The notes under the pieces were generated by a model that had not been told where the DNA came from, did no database searches, and saw only the letters and a list, made by a program, of their open reading frames with translations. From positions 1-40,038 of the forward strand of contig LNEQ01000281.1 in the NCBI GenBank assembly GCA_001464995.1: DNA of 40,038 nt, in the 5' to 3' direction. Below are positions 8,770 to 17,232 of this stretch, in pieces (positions within the stretch are counted from its first letter, which is position 1; each line of letters begins with the position of its first letter). The stretch comes from Actinobacteria bacterium Ga0077541. GTDB taxonomy: Bacteria > Actinomycetota > Thermoleophilia > Miltoncostaeales > Miltoncostaeaceae. Both the position numbers and the translations under genes were made by a program.

Positions 8770-9842
8770 CCCTCGACCCCCGCGGTGCGGCCCCGGCGGC
8801 CGAGCACGGCCAGCAGCAGCAGGGCGAGAAGGATGTTGATCGCGGCCGCCGGCAGGCCCGCGTCGATCTGGAGGGCGTCGCCGCCGACCACGATGCCGCC
8901 CACCACCAGCGCGCCCAGCAGGATCGCGAGGGGGTCGTGCCGGCCGAGCCAGCTCACGAGGAACCCGAGGAAGCCGTAGACGCCCGCGATGCCCCCCTTG
9001 GCGGCGCCCTCCACGCCGGTGAGCTGGACGAACCCGGCGACCCCGGCCAGCGCGCCGCCGGCCAGCATCGCGGTGAGGATCAGCAGGGGCACGCGCAGCC
9101 CGGCGCGCCGCGCGGCCTCGGGGTTGCCGCCGACGACCCGCAGCCGGAAGCCCCACACGGTGCGGCGCGAGACGTAGAGGACGACGCCGAGGGCGACGAG
9201 CGCGATCAGGATGCCCGCGTGGAGGCGGCCGCCGCCGAACACCGGCAGCCAGTCGAGCAGGGGCAGCCGCTGGGCGGACGGCACCGGCTCGGCCTGGGGG
9301 ATGCCGAGGCTGCCAGGGTCCTTCCAGGGGCCGTTGACCAGGTAGTCGAGGACGCGCAGGGCGACGTAGGAGAGCAGCAGCGAGCTGATCGCCTCGTTGA
9401 GGTTGACCGTGATCCGCAGCAGCCCCGCGACGCCGCACCAGATCGCGCCCGCGATCGCGGCGCCGATCGCGAGCAGCGGCAGGGCGGCCCAGGACGTGAG
9501 GGAGGCGGGCAGCAGCTGCGACGCCAGGGTCGCGCCCACCACGCCCATCGCGATCTGCCCCTCGCCGCCGAGGTTCCACAGGCCGGCCCGGGCCGGGATG
9601 GCGACGGCGAGCGCCGCCAGCACCACCGGAGCGGCGTAGACGAGGACCTCGCCCGGGCCGATCGGGTCGACCACGGCCGCCCGCCACATCGCCGACAGGG
9701 CGTCGAAGGGGTTCTCGCCCACCGCGGCGACGAAGAAGGCGAAGCCCGCGAGGCCCACCAGCACCGTCGCGGCCCACCGCAGCGTCTCGGTGACCAGCAC
9801 ACCGGTGGGACGGAACGCCACGGCCCTCCGGAGGGCCGTCAC
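8766..9842 (-). CDS. BMP-type ABC importer permease 1
   Basis: A 358-residue permease of the YufP/NupP type with about nine hydrophobic segments. It contains the coupling motif [19 protein letters not shown], equivalent to GVINLSTEG in its partner. Translation starts at a GTG (9842-9840) that overlaps the ATPase stop codon as GTGA. No separate ribosome binding site is evident, which suggests translational coupling. The paired permease follows immediately. Confidence 0.92.
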   Translation of the reverse strand: MTALRRAVAFRPTGVLVTETLRWAATVLVGLAGFAFFVAAVGENPFDALSAMWRAAVVDPIGPGEVLVYAAPVVLAALAVAIPARAGLWNLGGEGQIAMGVVGATLASQLLPASLTSWAALPLLAIGAAIAGAIWCGVAGLLRITVNLNEAISSLLLSYVALRVLDYLVNGPWKDPGSLGIPQAEPVPSAQRLPLLDWLPVFGGGRLHAGILIALVALGVVLYVSRRTVWGFRLRVVGGNPEAARRAGLRVPLLILTAMLAGGALAGVAGFVQLTGVEGAAKGGIAGVYGFLGFLVSWLGRHDPLAILLGALVVGGIVVGGDALQIDAGLPAAAINILLALLLLAVLGRRGRTAGVEG

Positions 9843-11413
9843 GCCGCCGCCGGGGCGGCGGGGGCCGCGTGCGCGGCCCCGGTCATCATGCGGCCGATCT
9901 CGGCCCGGTCGGCGCCGGCCGCCGGCACGACGCCCACCAGGCGGCCGTCGTGCATCACGGCGATGCGGTCGGACATCTCGAGGAGCTCATCGAGGTCCTC
10001 GCTGATCATCAGCACCCCGGCACCGGCCTCCCGGGCCTCGAGCAGGAGGGACTGCGTGGCGCGGGTCATGGCCACGTCGAGCCCGCGACTGGGGTACGAG
10101 GCGACCACCAGGTGCGACGGGCGCCCGAGGGCGCGGGCCAGCATCACCCGCTGGACGTTCCCGCCCGAGAGCTCCGAGACCACCCGCTCGGGGCCCGCCA
10201 TCTCCAGGCGGGCGGCGGCGGCGTGCCCGTCGAGCGCGGTGCGCGCGGCCGGCCAGTCGATGCCGAGCCCGCGGCGCGCCGGCCGGATGCCGCCGAGCAC
10301 CATGTGCTCGAGCACCGTCATGCCGTCCACGACGGCCTCCTTGCGGGGGTCCTCCGGGATGCCCACGGCGCCCGCGGCGATCCCCGCCGCGGGGTTCGGA
10401 CGGGAGACCGGCGCCCCTCCGATCGACAGCGAGCCCGCCGTCGGCACGCGAAGCCCCAGGGCCACCTCGGCCAGCTCCCGCTGACCGCTGCCCGCGACGC
10501 CCGCGACGCCCATCAGCTCCCCGCAGAGGACCGTCAGGTCGAGCTCCGCGACGGCGGTGCGCCCGTCGTCGCCGCGCGCCGCGATCCCCCGCAGCTCCAG
10601 CGCCACCGGGGCGTCCGGGCCCGGAGGCCGCCGCCCGGTCGGCAGGGGCGGTACCGGACGGCCGACCATCGCCTCGACCAGTGCGTCGTCGTCGACCGAT
10701 CCGGGCAGGGCGTCGGCGAGGACCACCTTGCCGGCCCTGAGCACGGTGATCCGGTCGGCGATCTGCCGTACCTCGGGGAGCTTGTGCGTGATCAGCGCGA
10801 TCGCCAGTCCCTCCGCCCGCAGCCGCCCCACGGCCTCCATCAGGGCGTCCACCTCCTGCGGGGCGAGCACGCTGGTCGGCTCGTCGAGGATCAGGATCCG
10901 CGCGCCCGCCATCAGCACCTTGAGGATCTCGACGCGCTGGCGCTCGCCGATCGACAGGTTGCGGACCCGGGCGAGGGGGTCGACGTCGAGACCCACGCGG
11001 GCGGACGCCTCGGCCACGCGGCGGGCGAGGCGCGCCGGCCGCAACAGCAGCCCCTCGCCCGCGAGCCCGAGGCTGATGTTCTCCACGACGGTGAGCGCCG
11101 GGACCAGGCGCATGTCCTGGAACACCATTCCGATCCCGAGCGAGCGCGAGAGCGCCGGGGTGAGGCCCTCGACCCGGCGACCCTCCATCACGATCCGCCC
11201 GGACTGCGGCTGGTAGATGCCGCACAGGAGCTTCATCAGCGTGCTCTTGCCCGCACCGTTCTCACCGAGGACCGCGTGCACCTCGCCGGCGCGGAGCGTG
11301 AGCGACACGGCGTCGTTCGCCACCAGGTCGCCGAACCGGATGGTCAGCTCGTGGGCCTCGAGGGGCGGCGAGTGGGGGATCAGATCCGGATCCCCGTGGG
11401 CGTCGATCGGCAC
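9839..11413 (-). CDS. BMP-type ABC importer ATPase with two nucleotide-binding domains
   Basis: A 524-residue duplicated ATPase of the RbsA/YufO type. Domain 1 has Walker [10 protein letters not shown], signature [11 protein letters not shown] and Walker [14 protein letters not shown]. Domain 2 has the usual degenerate Walker A (GVAGSGQRE), signature [11 protein letters not shown] and an altered Walker B region ending SYPSRGLDV, as is typical when only the first site hydrolyses ATP efficiently. GTG 11413 is chosen because it gives the usual family N-terminus and lies just downstream of a TTGTATACAA palindrome; ATG 11449 would place that operator inside the gene. It is the first gene of the importer operon. 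Confidence 0.9.
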   Translation of the reverse strand: MPIDAHGDPDLIPHSPPLEAHELTIRFGDLVANDAVSLTLRAGEVHAVLGENGAGKSTLMKLLCGIYQPQSGRIVMEGRRVEGLTPALSRSLGIGMVFQDMRLVPALTVVENISLGLAGEGLLLRPARLARRVAEASARVGLDVDPLARVRNLSIGERQRVEILKVLMAGARILILDEPTSVLAPQEVDALMEAVGRLRAEGLAIALITHKLPEVRQIADRITVLRAGKVVLADALPGSVDDDALVEAMVGRPVPPLPTGRRPPGPDAPVALELRGIAARGDDGRTAVAELDLTVLCGELMGVAGVAGSGQRELAEVALGLRVPTAGSLSIGGAPVSRPNPAAGIAAGAVGIPEDPRKEAVVDGMTVLEHMVLGGIRPARRGLGIDWPAARTALDGHAAAARLEMAGPERVVSELSGGNVQRVMLARALGRPSHLVVASYPSRGLDVAMTRATQSLLLEAREAGAGVLMISEDLDELLEMSDRIAVMHDGRLVGVVPAAGADRAEIGRMMTGAAHAAPAAPAAA

Positions 11414-11417
11414 GCCG

Positions 11418-11428
11418 ATTGTATACAA
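11418..11428 (-). promoter_or_regulatory. TTGTATACAA palindrome, candidate GntR-type operator over the -10 of the BMP operon
   Basis: TTGTATACAA at 11419-11428 is a perfect 10-base palindrome in very GC-rich surroundings, immediately before the ATPase gene. Sites of this form are bound by FCD-type GntR regulators, often of purine or sugar-acid genes. On the minus strand it includes TACAAT (11423-11418), a good -10 hexamer ending four bases before the GTG at 11413. A bound repressor would cover the promoter, and the mRNA could be leaderless. No GntR gene lies in the window. Confidence 0.55.
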
Positions 11429-11500
11429 CCGCGTCGGATCGTCGCCCATTAGGCGGGCGGCCAGGGATCGGGGCGCCCGTGTTCTCCCCAGGGCCATGAC

Positions 11501-11541
11501 GACGCGCTGCCGCCGGTGTACACAACCGGCGGCAGCGCGTC
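11501..11541. terminator. 17-bp perfect hairpin downstream of serC
   Basis: GACGCGCTGCCGCCGGT at 11501-11517 pairs perfectly with the complement at 11525-11541 around a 7-base loop (GTACACA). It begins 10 bases after the serC stop codon on the minus strand and separates serC from the BMP operon. It is the strongest simple hairpin in the window; no T-run follows. Confidence 0.8.
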
Positions 11542-11550
11542 AGCGGTGGA

Positions 11551-12681
11551 TCAGGCGGTCGCCTCCGCGAACGCCCAGTCGAGCCAGGGCAGGAGCGCCT
11601 CGAGGTCGGACGCCTCGACGGTGGCGCCGCACCAGATGCGCAGGCCGGGCGGCGCGTCGCGGTAGGAGCCGATGTCGAGCGCGACGCCCTCGGCCGCGAG
11701 CAGCTTCACCATCGCCTTCGGCACCGCCTCGTCGGCCTCGAGTACCAGGCAGACGGAGGTGTTGGAGCGCGTCTCGGGGATGACGGCGAGGTTGCGCGCC
11801 CAGGGCGTGCGGTCCATCCACCCCTGGAGCACCGCCGCGTTGGTGTCGGCCCGGCCGCGCAGGGCGGCGAGGCCGCCGATGCCCTGCCCCCACTCGAGCG
11901 CGGCGATGCAGTCCTCGACGCAGAGCATCGAGGGCGTGTTGATCGTCTCCCCCTCGAAGATGCCCGCGATCAGCGACCCGCCCTTGGTCATGCGGAAGAC
12001 CTTCGGCATGGGCCAGTCGGGCACGTGGCTCTCGAGGCGCTCCACCGCCCGGGGCCCGAGGACCAGCACCCCGTGCGCGCCCTCGCCGCCGAGCACCTTC
12101 TGCCAGGAGAAGGTGACGACGTCGAGCTTGGCGAAGTCGAGGTCCTGCGCGAAGACGGCCGAGGTGGCGTCGCAGATGGTCAGCCCCGTCCGGTCGCCGG
12201 GGATCCAGTCGGCGTCCGGCACGCGCACGCCCGAGGTCGTGCCGTTCCAGGTGAAGATCACGTCGCGGGCGAAGTCGACCGTGGCCAGGTCGGGCAGCTC
12301 CCCGTAGGGCGCGCGCAGGGTGCGGGTGCCCTCCAGGCGGAGCTGCTTGACCACGTCGGTCACCCAGCCCTCGCCGAAGCTCTCCCAGGCGAGCACGTCC
12401 ACCGGGCGCGGCCCGAGGAGCGACCAGAGGGCCATCTCGACGGCGCCGGTGTCCGACGCGGGCACGATCCCGACGAGGTGCCCGTCGGGGACCTCGAGGA
12501 CCTCGCGCGTCAGCGCGATCGCCCGCTTCAGGCGGGCCTTGCCCTCGCCCGAGCGATGGGACCGGCCGACGAGGGCCGACTCGAGGAGCGCGGCGGACCA
12601 GCCCGGGAACTTGGCGCACGGGCCGGACGAGAAATGCGGTTTCGCCGGGCGCACCGGCGGCGTGGGTAGCGGCGTCGTCAT
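11551..12681 (-). CDS. serC: Phosphoserine aminotransferase
   Basis: A 376-residue PLP-dependent fold-type I aminotransferase. It converts 3-phosphohydroxypyruvate and glutamate to phosphoserine, the second step of serine synthesis. The pyridoxal lysine is K195 in [15 protein letters not shown]; the N-terminal HFSSGPCAK and GNTS-like NTPSM segments also fit. Overall it matches the branch of SerC found in alphaproteobacteria and Methanosarcina rather than the E. coli type. The start at ATG 12681 has AGGGGG directly before it with no spacer, so initiation may be weak. It follows the CBS/HypB-like gene after 64 bases and ends at the 17-bp hairpin. Confidence 0.92.
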   Translation of the reverse strand: MTTPLPTPPVRPAKPHFSSGPCAKFPGWSAALLESALVGRSHRSGEGKARLKRAIALTREVLEVPDGHLVGIVPASDTGAVEMALWSLLGPRPVDVLAWESFGEGWVTDVVKQLRLEGTRTLRAPYGELPDLATVDFARDVIFTWNGTTSGVRVPDADWIPGDRTGLTICDATSAVFAQDLDFAKLDVVTFSWQKVLGGEGAHGVLVLGPRAVERLESHVPDWPMPKVFRMTKGGSLIAGIFEGETINTPSMLCVEDCIAALEWGQGIGGLAALRGRADTNAAVLQGWMDRTPWARNLAVIPETRSNTSVCLVLEADEAVPKAMVKLLAAEGVALDIGSYRDAPPGLRIWCGATVEASDLEALLPWLDWAFAEATA

Positions 12682-12745
12682 CCCCCTGCGAGTGGTCGGC
12701 GGCGGCGCGCATCCTGACAGACCGGCACGCCGCCGGCCGGGCGGG

Positions 12746-13654
12746 TCATCCGTGCCGGCGCAGCACCTGCATCGACAGCCAGCGGACCCACGGATCCAGC
12801 CCGGCGTCGTCCTGCACCGAGGCCACCACGAACACGGCGAGGCCGGGGCAGCGCTGCTCGACGGCCGCGACGATCCGCGCGACCTCCTCCGGCTCGAGCC
12901 CGTCGGCGGCCGTCAGCACGGCGGCCTGGGCGTCCGAGAGCTGGAGGGCGCTCAGCGAGCCGGCGTCGGCCGCGGAGACGACCGCCACCTGCACGTCCTC
13001 GCCGATGCCGTGCGCCAGGTCGAGCTCCCCGTCGCGGTCCTCGACCAGGATCAGCTCCGCGTCGGCGAGGCGGCTCACGACGCGCTCGAGGCCCGAGCGC
13101 CAGTGCGCGGACGGCTCGACCACCTCGCGCACGCCGGTGGCGCCGGCGGGCCCGCCGTCCTCCGCGTCGTCCGGCCCCAGATTGGCCTGCACCACGACGG
13201 CGTCGAACTGGCCGAGGTGGGCGAGCGAGCGCATGATCAGGGTGGTCTTGCCGGCACCCGAGGGCCCGGCGATGCGGATCACCGTCGGCCGCGGATGCCG
13301 GCGTCCGATGCCCCGCCCGAGCGCCGTCCTCACGATGCCGAGCACGTCCGAGCGCGTGATCACGCCCACGGGCAGCCCGGCGTCGCGCACGAGCACGGCC
13401 TCGGCATCGCCCATCAGGGCCCGCATCCCGGCGTCGGCGCTGGCGTCGGATGAGATCTCCTCCACCCGGTCGCGGCCGAGCATCACCACGCGGCCGTCGC
13501 CGGTCGCGACCCAGACCCCGAGAAGGTGGCCGTCCTCCACGATCGGGAGGTGATGGATGTCGGCGTCCTCCATCAACCGCCGCAGCGCGGCGCGATCCTG
13601 TTCGGCGGCCGAGACGAGGATCGGGTGCGAGGTCATCACGTCCTTGGCTCTCAT
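12746..13654 (-). CDS. CBS-domain pair fused to a HypB-like P-loop domain
   Basis: A 302-residue protein with an unusual architecture. Residues 1-110 form a CBS pair ([16 protein letters not shown], then [15 protein letters not shown]), which normally binds adenine nucleotides. Residues 122-302 resemble the hydrogenase/urease accessory GTPase HypB: Walker [10 protein letters not shown] (130-138), [11 protein letters not shown] (153-163), [12 protein letters not shown] (202-213) and the C-terminal GLDPWVRWL (285-293), close to HypB's GLDEWxxWL. The guanine-specificity motif NKxD is replaced by TAAD (248-251), and the metal-binding cysteine/histidine motif of HypB is not seen, so GTPase activity and nickel handling are doubtful. 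The start overlaps the upstream USP stop codon (ATGA). It is the last gene of the flavodoxin-USP-CBS operon. Confidence 0.85.
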   Translation of the reverse strand: MRAKDVMTSHPILVSAAEQDRAALRRLMEDADIHHLPIVEDGHLLGVWVATGDGRVVMLGRDRVEEISSDASADAGMRALMGDAEAVLVRDAGLPVGVITRSDVLGIVRTALGRGIGRRHPRPTVIRIAGPSGAGKTTLIMRSLAHLGQFDAVVVQANLGPDDAEDGGPAGATGVREVVEPSAHWRSGLERVVSRLADAELILVEDRDGELDLAHGIGEDVQVAVVSAADAGSLSALQLSDAQAAVLTAADGLEPEEVARIVAAVEQRCPGLAVFVVASVQDDAGLDPWVRWLSMQVLRRHG

Positions 13655-14127
13655 GCCGTCGGCTCCGGTGTCGTCGGGGGGGCCATCGCGCCGCGAGCGC
13701 CGTCGGGGCGGACGACCAGCACCGTGCAGGGGGCGTGGTCGACCAGGTGGCGGGTGACGCTGCCGAGCACGGCCGCGCTCCAGGGTCCGTGCTGGCGGGC
13801 CGCGACCAGCAGGTCGACGCCGGACGTCCCCGCCCAGCGGACGATCTGCGGCCCGGGCCGGCCGTCGAGCAGCACGGGCACTGCGCCGGGCACCCCGGCG
13901 GCGAGGTCCTCGAGCCAGGCCCTCTCGCGGGCGTTGATGTCGCGCGGGGAGGCGACGGTCTCGCCGTCCACCGACTCCACGATCAGCGGCACCGGGGCCA
14001 CGTGCACGAGACTGAGGACGCCGTCGGTGGGCACCCACAGCCCGCGTGCGTGGCGGAGGGCCTCCATCGACGCCGGCGTGTCGTCCACGCAGCAGCCGAT
14101 GTGCCGGTAGAGGGAGGGCGCCGTCAC
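13651..14127 (-). CDS. Universal stress protein (UspA family)
   Basis: A 158-residue single USP domain starting at GTG 14127, which overlaps the flavodoxin stop codon (GTGA). Its N-terminus HIGCCVDDTPASMEAL matches the first strand and nucleotide-contacting Asp of the family. The C-terminal ARQHGPWSAAVLGSVTRHLVDHAPCTVLVVRP retains the G-x9-GSV phosphate loop and the final APCxVLVV strand, so it is probably ATP-binding. USPs of this kind are abundant in the mycobacterial DosR dormancy regulon. It is the middle gene of a tightly overlapping three-gene operon. Confidence 0.9.
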   Translation of the reverse strand: MTAPSLYRHIGCCVDDTPASMEALRHARGLWVPTDGVLSLVHVAPVPLIVESVDGETVASPRDINARERAWLEDLAAGVPGAVPVLLDGRPGPQIVRWAGTSGVDLLVAARQHGPWSAAVLGSVTRHLVDHAPCTVLVVRPDGARGAMAPPTTPEPTA

Positions 14128-14633
14128 CGCGCCACCGCACCCGTGAGCGCCCCGGCGATGCCGGCGGCGAGGATGGAGACCGGCGCCCCGCCCGGGCCAT
14201 CCGCCCCCGCCCCGCCCGCGACGCGCGCGACGAGGCGCCCCGTCGCCCCGAGGGGGTCGCTCTCCAGGCGGCCGCCGACGACCAGGTGCTCGCGCGCGCC
14301 GGTCATCAGCCGCACCGCCGCGACCCCCGGGGGTTCCTCGTCCCGCTCGGCGCCGAGGGGCTCCGCGCTGAGCAACCAGACCGGCAGCGAGGTGAGGACG
14401 GCCGCATGCCGGGCAGCGTAGCGCCGCGCGGCGGCCGGCCACCGGCCGTAGTCGACGGCGCTCGCGATCACGACCGCGTCATAGGCCTCCGGACCGGGGG
14501 CGTCGCCCGCGTCCTCCACCCGCGCGTCGATGCCGGCGGCGCCCATGTCGCGGGCGAGGGCGTCGGCGATCTCGCGCGTCGCCCCCTGGCGGCCGGCCAC
14601 GACGACGAGCACGCGTGGCAGGGGGCGATCCAT
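14124..14633 (-). CDS. Flavodoxin-domain protein
   Basis: A 169-residue flavodoxin-fold protein related to the menaquinone-dependent protoporphyrinogen oxidase/flavodoxin_5 group. The first strand and FMN phosphate loop read VLVVVAGRQGATREIADAL, followed by VVIASAVDYGRWPAAARR and PVWLLSAEPLG. An Ala/Gly-rich C-terminal tail replaces the usual last helix. It would carry FMN and act as a low-potential electron carrier or quinone-linked reductase. The ATG is six bases after a TAGCCT hexamer and has no ribosome binding site, so the mRNA may be leaderless. It is the first gene of the flavodoxin-USP-CBS operon and diverges from another USP gene. Confidence 0.85.
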   Translation of the reverse strand: MDRPLPRVLVVVAGRQGATREIADALARDMGAAGIDARVEDAGDAPGPEAYDAVVIASAVDYGRWPAAARRYAARHAAVLTSLPVWLLSAEPLGAERDEEPPGVAAVRLMTGAREHLVVGGRLESDPLGATGRLVARVAGGAGADGPGGAPVSILAAGIAGALTGAVAR

Positions 14634-14639
14634 GCGTCC

Positions 14640-14645
14640 AGGCTA
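14640..14645 (-). promoter_or_regulatory. Candidate leaderless -10 of the flavodoxin operon (TAGCCT-6-ATG)
   Basis: On the minus strand TAGCCT (14645-14640) ends six bases before the ATG at 14633 and fits the actinobacterial TAnnnT -10. A very similar AAGCCT-6-ATG arrangement precedes the histidine kinase gene. The -35 position (CTGGCG) is poor, which would suit an activated promoter. Confidence 0.4.
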
Positions 14646-14672
14646 CGACGCGGGGCCCCGGGCGCCAGCCGT

Positions 14673-14750
14673 GCGTTCCCCACGGACCCCTGCGGCAACC
14701 CCGCACGAGCGCTGCACGGCTCACCGATGGCGGATCCCCCGATCGGGCCC
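14673..14750. promoter_or_regulatory. Divergent control region with two candidate activator sites
   Basis: The 166-base region between the flavodoxin operon and the divergent USP gene contains GCGTTCCCCACGGACC (14673-14688) and CCCCGATCGGGCCC (14737-14750). Both resemble a loose CCCC-N2-4-GGNCC motif seen also near 17033, 19918 and 20618, upstream of other stress-block genes. The first is centred about 47 bases upstream of the inferred flavodoxin transcription start, a usual activator position. The motif's spacing varies, so this is tentative. Confidence 0.3.
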
Positions 14751-14799
14751 AGCATTGGTCCACCGGCACCGCTTCCCGGGGCCCGACGTGGAGGTACCG

Positions 14800-15279
14800 A
14801 TGGACAGGCCGTACGAGCGCATCGCTTGCTGCGTCGAGCGCGACGACATGGCCGCGCAGGTCATCGCCGAGGGCCTCCGGCTCGCCGGTGGCGACGCCTC
14901 CGCGCTGCAGCTGGTGCACGTGGTGGCGCCGCCGCACACGGCCGTCGCGGGCCCGTTCGCCTACATCGCGCCGGTGACCGAGATGTGGGGGGAGGCGGAG
15001 GCCTGGCTGGAGGACCGCGCGCGCGAGCACCCGGGCGCCACCCCGGTGCTGCTGGACGGCTCCCCGGCACGCGCCCTGTGCGCGTGGGCGGCCGGCCACC
15101 GCGTCGACCTGATCGTCGCCGCGGCGCACCGCGGCCGCGTCGAGCGGGCGATGCTCGGTGGCTTCGCGTCGCACATCGCCTACCACGCACCCTGCCCGGT
15201 GCTGCTCGTGCACCGGCCCCGGGACGAGGACGCCCAGGAGCCGCGCCACGCGCCGGCCGGCGCGAACGAGATCGCCTAG
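14800..15279 (+). CDS. Universal stress protein (UspA family)
   Basis: A 159-residue single USP domain. The ATG at 14800 is preceded by GGAGG at 14790-14794. The N-terminus ERIACCVERDDMAAQV resembles the other two USPs in the block (a CC or C pair followed by an acidic turn). The end reads ERAMLGGFASHIAYHAPCPVLLVHRP, with the phosphate loop GGFAS in place of GSV. It diverges from the flavodoxin-USP-CBS operon. Its TAG stop codon (15277-15279) is part of the left inverted repeat of the element at 15276-15461, so that element defines the end of the protein. Confidence 0.9.
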   Translation: MDRPYERIACCVERDDMAAQVIAEGLRLAGGDASALQLVHVVAPPHTAVAGPFAYIAPVTEMWGEAEAWLEDRAREHPGATPVLLDGSPARALCAWAAGHRVDLIVAAAHRGRVERAMLGGFASHIAYHAPCPVLLVHRPRDEDAQEPRHAPAGANEIA

Positions 15280-15461
15280 TGTCCTGATTCAGAAGTTGGC
15301 GAGTAGTTCCCGAGCGAATCTCCCGCGAGGCAAGGACGCAGTTCAGCCCCAATATCGGGAATATTGGGGCTGCCGAGGACGCCGCCTCGCGATGAGACCC
15401 CGGCCGGCCGGCGGCCGGCAAAGCCGGGAAGTGCCGCCGGACTTCTGAATCGGGACACTAG
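15276..15461. repeat. Structured intergenic element, copy A (CTAGTG...CACTAG)
   Basis: A 186-base element. Its ends, CTAGTGTCCTGATTCAGAAGT (15276-15296) and 15441-15461, are 20/21 complementary. Inside, a 28-base box at 15314-15341 (ending GGCAAGGACGCAG) precedes a perfect 12-bp hairpin (CAGCCCCAATAT 15344-15355, loop CGGGA, arm 15361-15372). Then come CCGAGGACGC (15373-15382) and a GC-rich CCGGCC repeat stretch. Copy B at 17079-17222 shares the same order of parts. The element fills the gap between convergent USP and kinase genes and supplies the TAG stop codon of both. No open frame or transposase is inside. Confidence 0.85.
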
Positions 15462-16933
15462 ATGCAGCGCTCCGCCGCACCGGCCAGGCGCAGGGCCTCG
15501 TCCCGCACGAGGCCCTGCGCCCGGCCGGTGTCGAGCGGTCGCGCCTCGGGCCACGGGGCGGCGGCCGCGGCGAGGCGGGCGGCGATCTCCGGGGTCGCAT
15601 CGGACGAGCCCCGCCCGGCGGCGCGGCGGCGGGTGATCCGCGCGGCCGCCTCAGCGGGATCGAGGCGGCACTCGATCTCGACCAGGCGGGCGCCCGCGCT
15701 CCGTGCGGCCTCTCGGGCGGCCGCGCGCCGGCCGGCGTCGCTCCACGATGCATCGAGGACGACGTCCACGCCGAGCGCGAGGCGCCCGGCGGCGCGGCGC
15801 AGCATCTGCTCGTAGACGCCGCCCGTGATCCCGGGCGCGTAGAGACCCTCTTCGAAGCCCCCGGGATCGCCCGGCGCCCGGGGCAGCCCGGCGGCGTCCT
15901 TGCGGGTCTCGTCCGAGCCGATCACCTCCCACCCGCGCGCGTCGCCCACGGCGTGGGCGACGGTGGTCTTGCCGGTGCCCGGGGCGCCCCCCACGAGCAC
16001 CATCCGCACCTGCGCGCACTCGAGGTGGCGCAGCGAGAGCTCCTGCAGCGACCGCGCCCGCGCCGCCGCTCCCGGATCGCCCTGCGCGGCGCGCAGGGCG
16101 GCCACCTTGGCCCGGACGTGCGCACGGTAGGCGACGTAGTGGTGGGCGAGCGAGTCCGGGTGGTCCTCGCCGAGCTCCCTCCCCCACTCGGACAGCAGCA
16201 CCCTGCCGAGGGCCGGATGCCCGTGGGCCTCCAGGTCCATCGCGAGGAAGGCGATGTCGCCGAGCACGTCGCCGTGCCGGAGGCGGTCGGAGAACGCGAG
16301 GCAGTCGAGCACGCGCGGCCCGTCGGCGAGGCAGAAGACGTCGTCGGCGAGCAGGTCGCCGTGCCCGTCGCGCACGCGGCCCGCGGCGATCCGGCTCTCC
16401 AGCAGCGGCACCCGTCCGGTGAGGTATGCGCGGGCGAGCCCGCGGGCGCGCGAGATCCCCTCGGCCGGCACCGCCGCCGGCACGATCGCGGCGAGCTGGT
16501 CGAGCCCCTCCTCCCAGAGGCCGAGCACGACATCGAGGCCACCCGCGCGTGCGATCCGCGCGGAGGTGGGCGCGTCGCGGTGGAACCCCGCCACCAGCCG
16601 GGCGACCTCGCGCACCAGCCCGGGCGCCTCCGGCGCGCCGAGCAGGGCCGACAGGCGCCGGGAGGCCGGCATCCTCCGCATCTCGACGAGGTGGTCGCGT
16701 GGCGTTCCGTCCTCGCCGGCGACGTCCAGCACGCCGAGGTACACGTCCGGTGCGAACCGCCGGTTCACCTCGGTCTCGCGGCGGCACGCCGCCAGGCGGT
16801 CGATGCGCAGGCGGTGGTCGAGGAAGCCCATCGCGACGGGCTTGAGGAGCTTGAAGGCCCGGTCGCCGATCAGCGCGATCACCGAGACGTGGGTCTCGAC
16901 GATCTCGGCGGGAGGTTCGGGAGATCCCGTCAT
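15458..16933 (-). CDS. Bifunctional APH-like/AAA_33 kinase, Rv2004c type
   Basis: A 491-residue two-domain protein. The N-terminal half resembles aminoglycoside phosphotransferase-like kinases, with the catalytic HGDLLADDV loop and a distal VLDCLAFSDRLRHGDVLGDI segment. The C-terminal part (from about residue 305) is a P-loop AAA_33 kinase with Walker A VGGAPGTGKTTVAHA and an aspartate-containing VLDASWSD. The same arrangement occurs in M. tuberculosis Rv2004c of the DosR regulon; the substrate is unknown. GGAGGGG lies before the ATG at 16933. The stop codon TAG lies in the right inverted repeat of element A, and element B lies upstream between this gene and the response regulator. Confidence 0.9.
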   Translation of the reverse strand: MTGSPEPPAEIVETHVSVIALIGDRAFKLLKPVAMGFLDHRLRIDRLAACRRETEVNRRFAPDVYLGVLDVAGEDGTPRDHLVEMRRMPASRRLSALLGAPEAPGLVREVARLVAGFHRDAPTSARIARAGGLDVVLGLWEEGLDQLAAIVPAAVPAEGISRARGLARAYLTGRVPLLESRIAAGRVRDGHGDLLADDVFCLADGPRVLDCLAFSDRLRHGDVLGDIAFLAMDLEAHGHPALGRVLLSEWGRELGEDHPDSLAHHYVAYRAHVRAKVAALRAAQGDPGAAARARSLQELSLRHLECAQVRMVLVGGAPGTGKTTVAHAVGDARGWEVIGSDETRKDAAGLPRAPGDPGGFEEGLYAPGITGGVYEQMLRRAAGRLALGVDVVLDASWSDAGRRAAAREAARSAGARLVEIECRLDPAEAAARITRRRAAGRGSSDATPEIAARLAAAAAPWPEARPLDTGRAQGLVRDEALRLAGAAERCI

Positions 16934-17078
16934 CGCGGCCCCTCCGGGACGCCGGCGTGGTCGGCCTCCGAGTGTGCCGCGGAGGCGGCACGGGGGCATC
17001 CGTGGGCCGGCGGCGGGTGCTGCGGGTTTCCCCGGTGGACCATCCCGACGCGCCGGCGGCCGGCGCGCGCAGGCGCGC

Positions 17079-17222
17079 CTAGTGGAGCATCCACCAACGT
17101 TGCTGGTGTTCTGGCCGCGAAAATCCCGCGGGGCAAGGACGCAGGGAGATCGCATGGCTGAGGCTATGCGTTCGACCGAGGACGCAGCATCCGCCGGCGG
17201 AGGTTGGTTGACGCTCCACTAG
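17079..17222. repeat. Structured intergenic element, copy B (CTAGTG...CACTAG)
   Basis: A 144-base element. Its ends, CTAGTGGAGCATCCACCAAC (17079-17098) and 17203-17222, are 18/20 complementary. It contains the 28-base box at 17117-17144, which differs from copy A at only three positions. It also has a hairpin CGCATGGC-TGAG-GCTATGCG (17151-17170, one G-T pair) and CCGAGGACGC at 17176-17185. Apart from CTAGTG, the outer stem sequence is unrelated to that of copy A, although both pair with themselves. It sits between the response regulator stop codon (17233) and the kinase promoter region. Confidence 0.85.
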
Positions 17223-17232
17223 CGGCGGGTCG

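Noticed and set aside
11518-11524. GTGTACACAA in the serC terminator loop as a second copy of the TTGTATACAA operator
   Set aside because: It is an incomplete match formed by the hairpin loop and its stem edge, downstream of serC and not in a promoter position.
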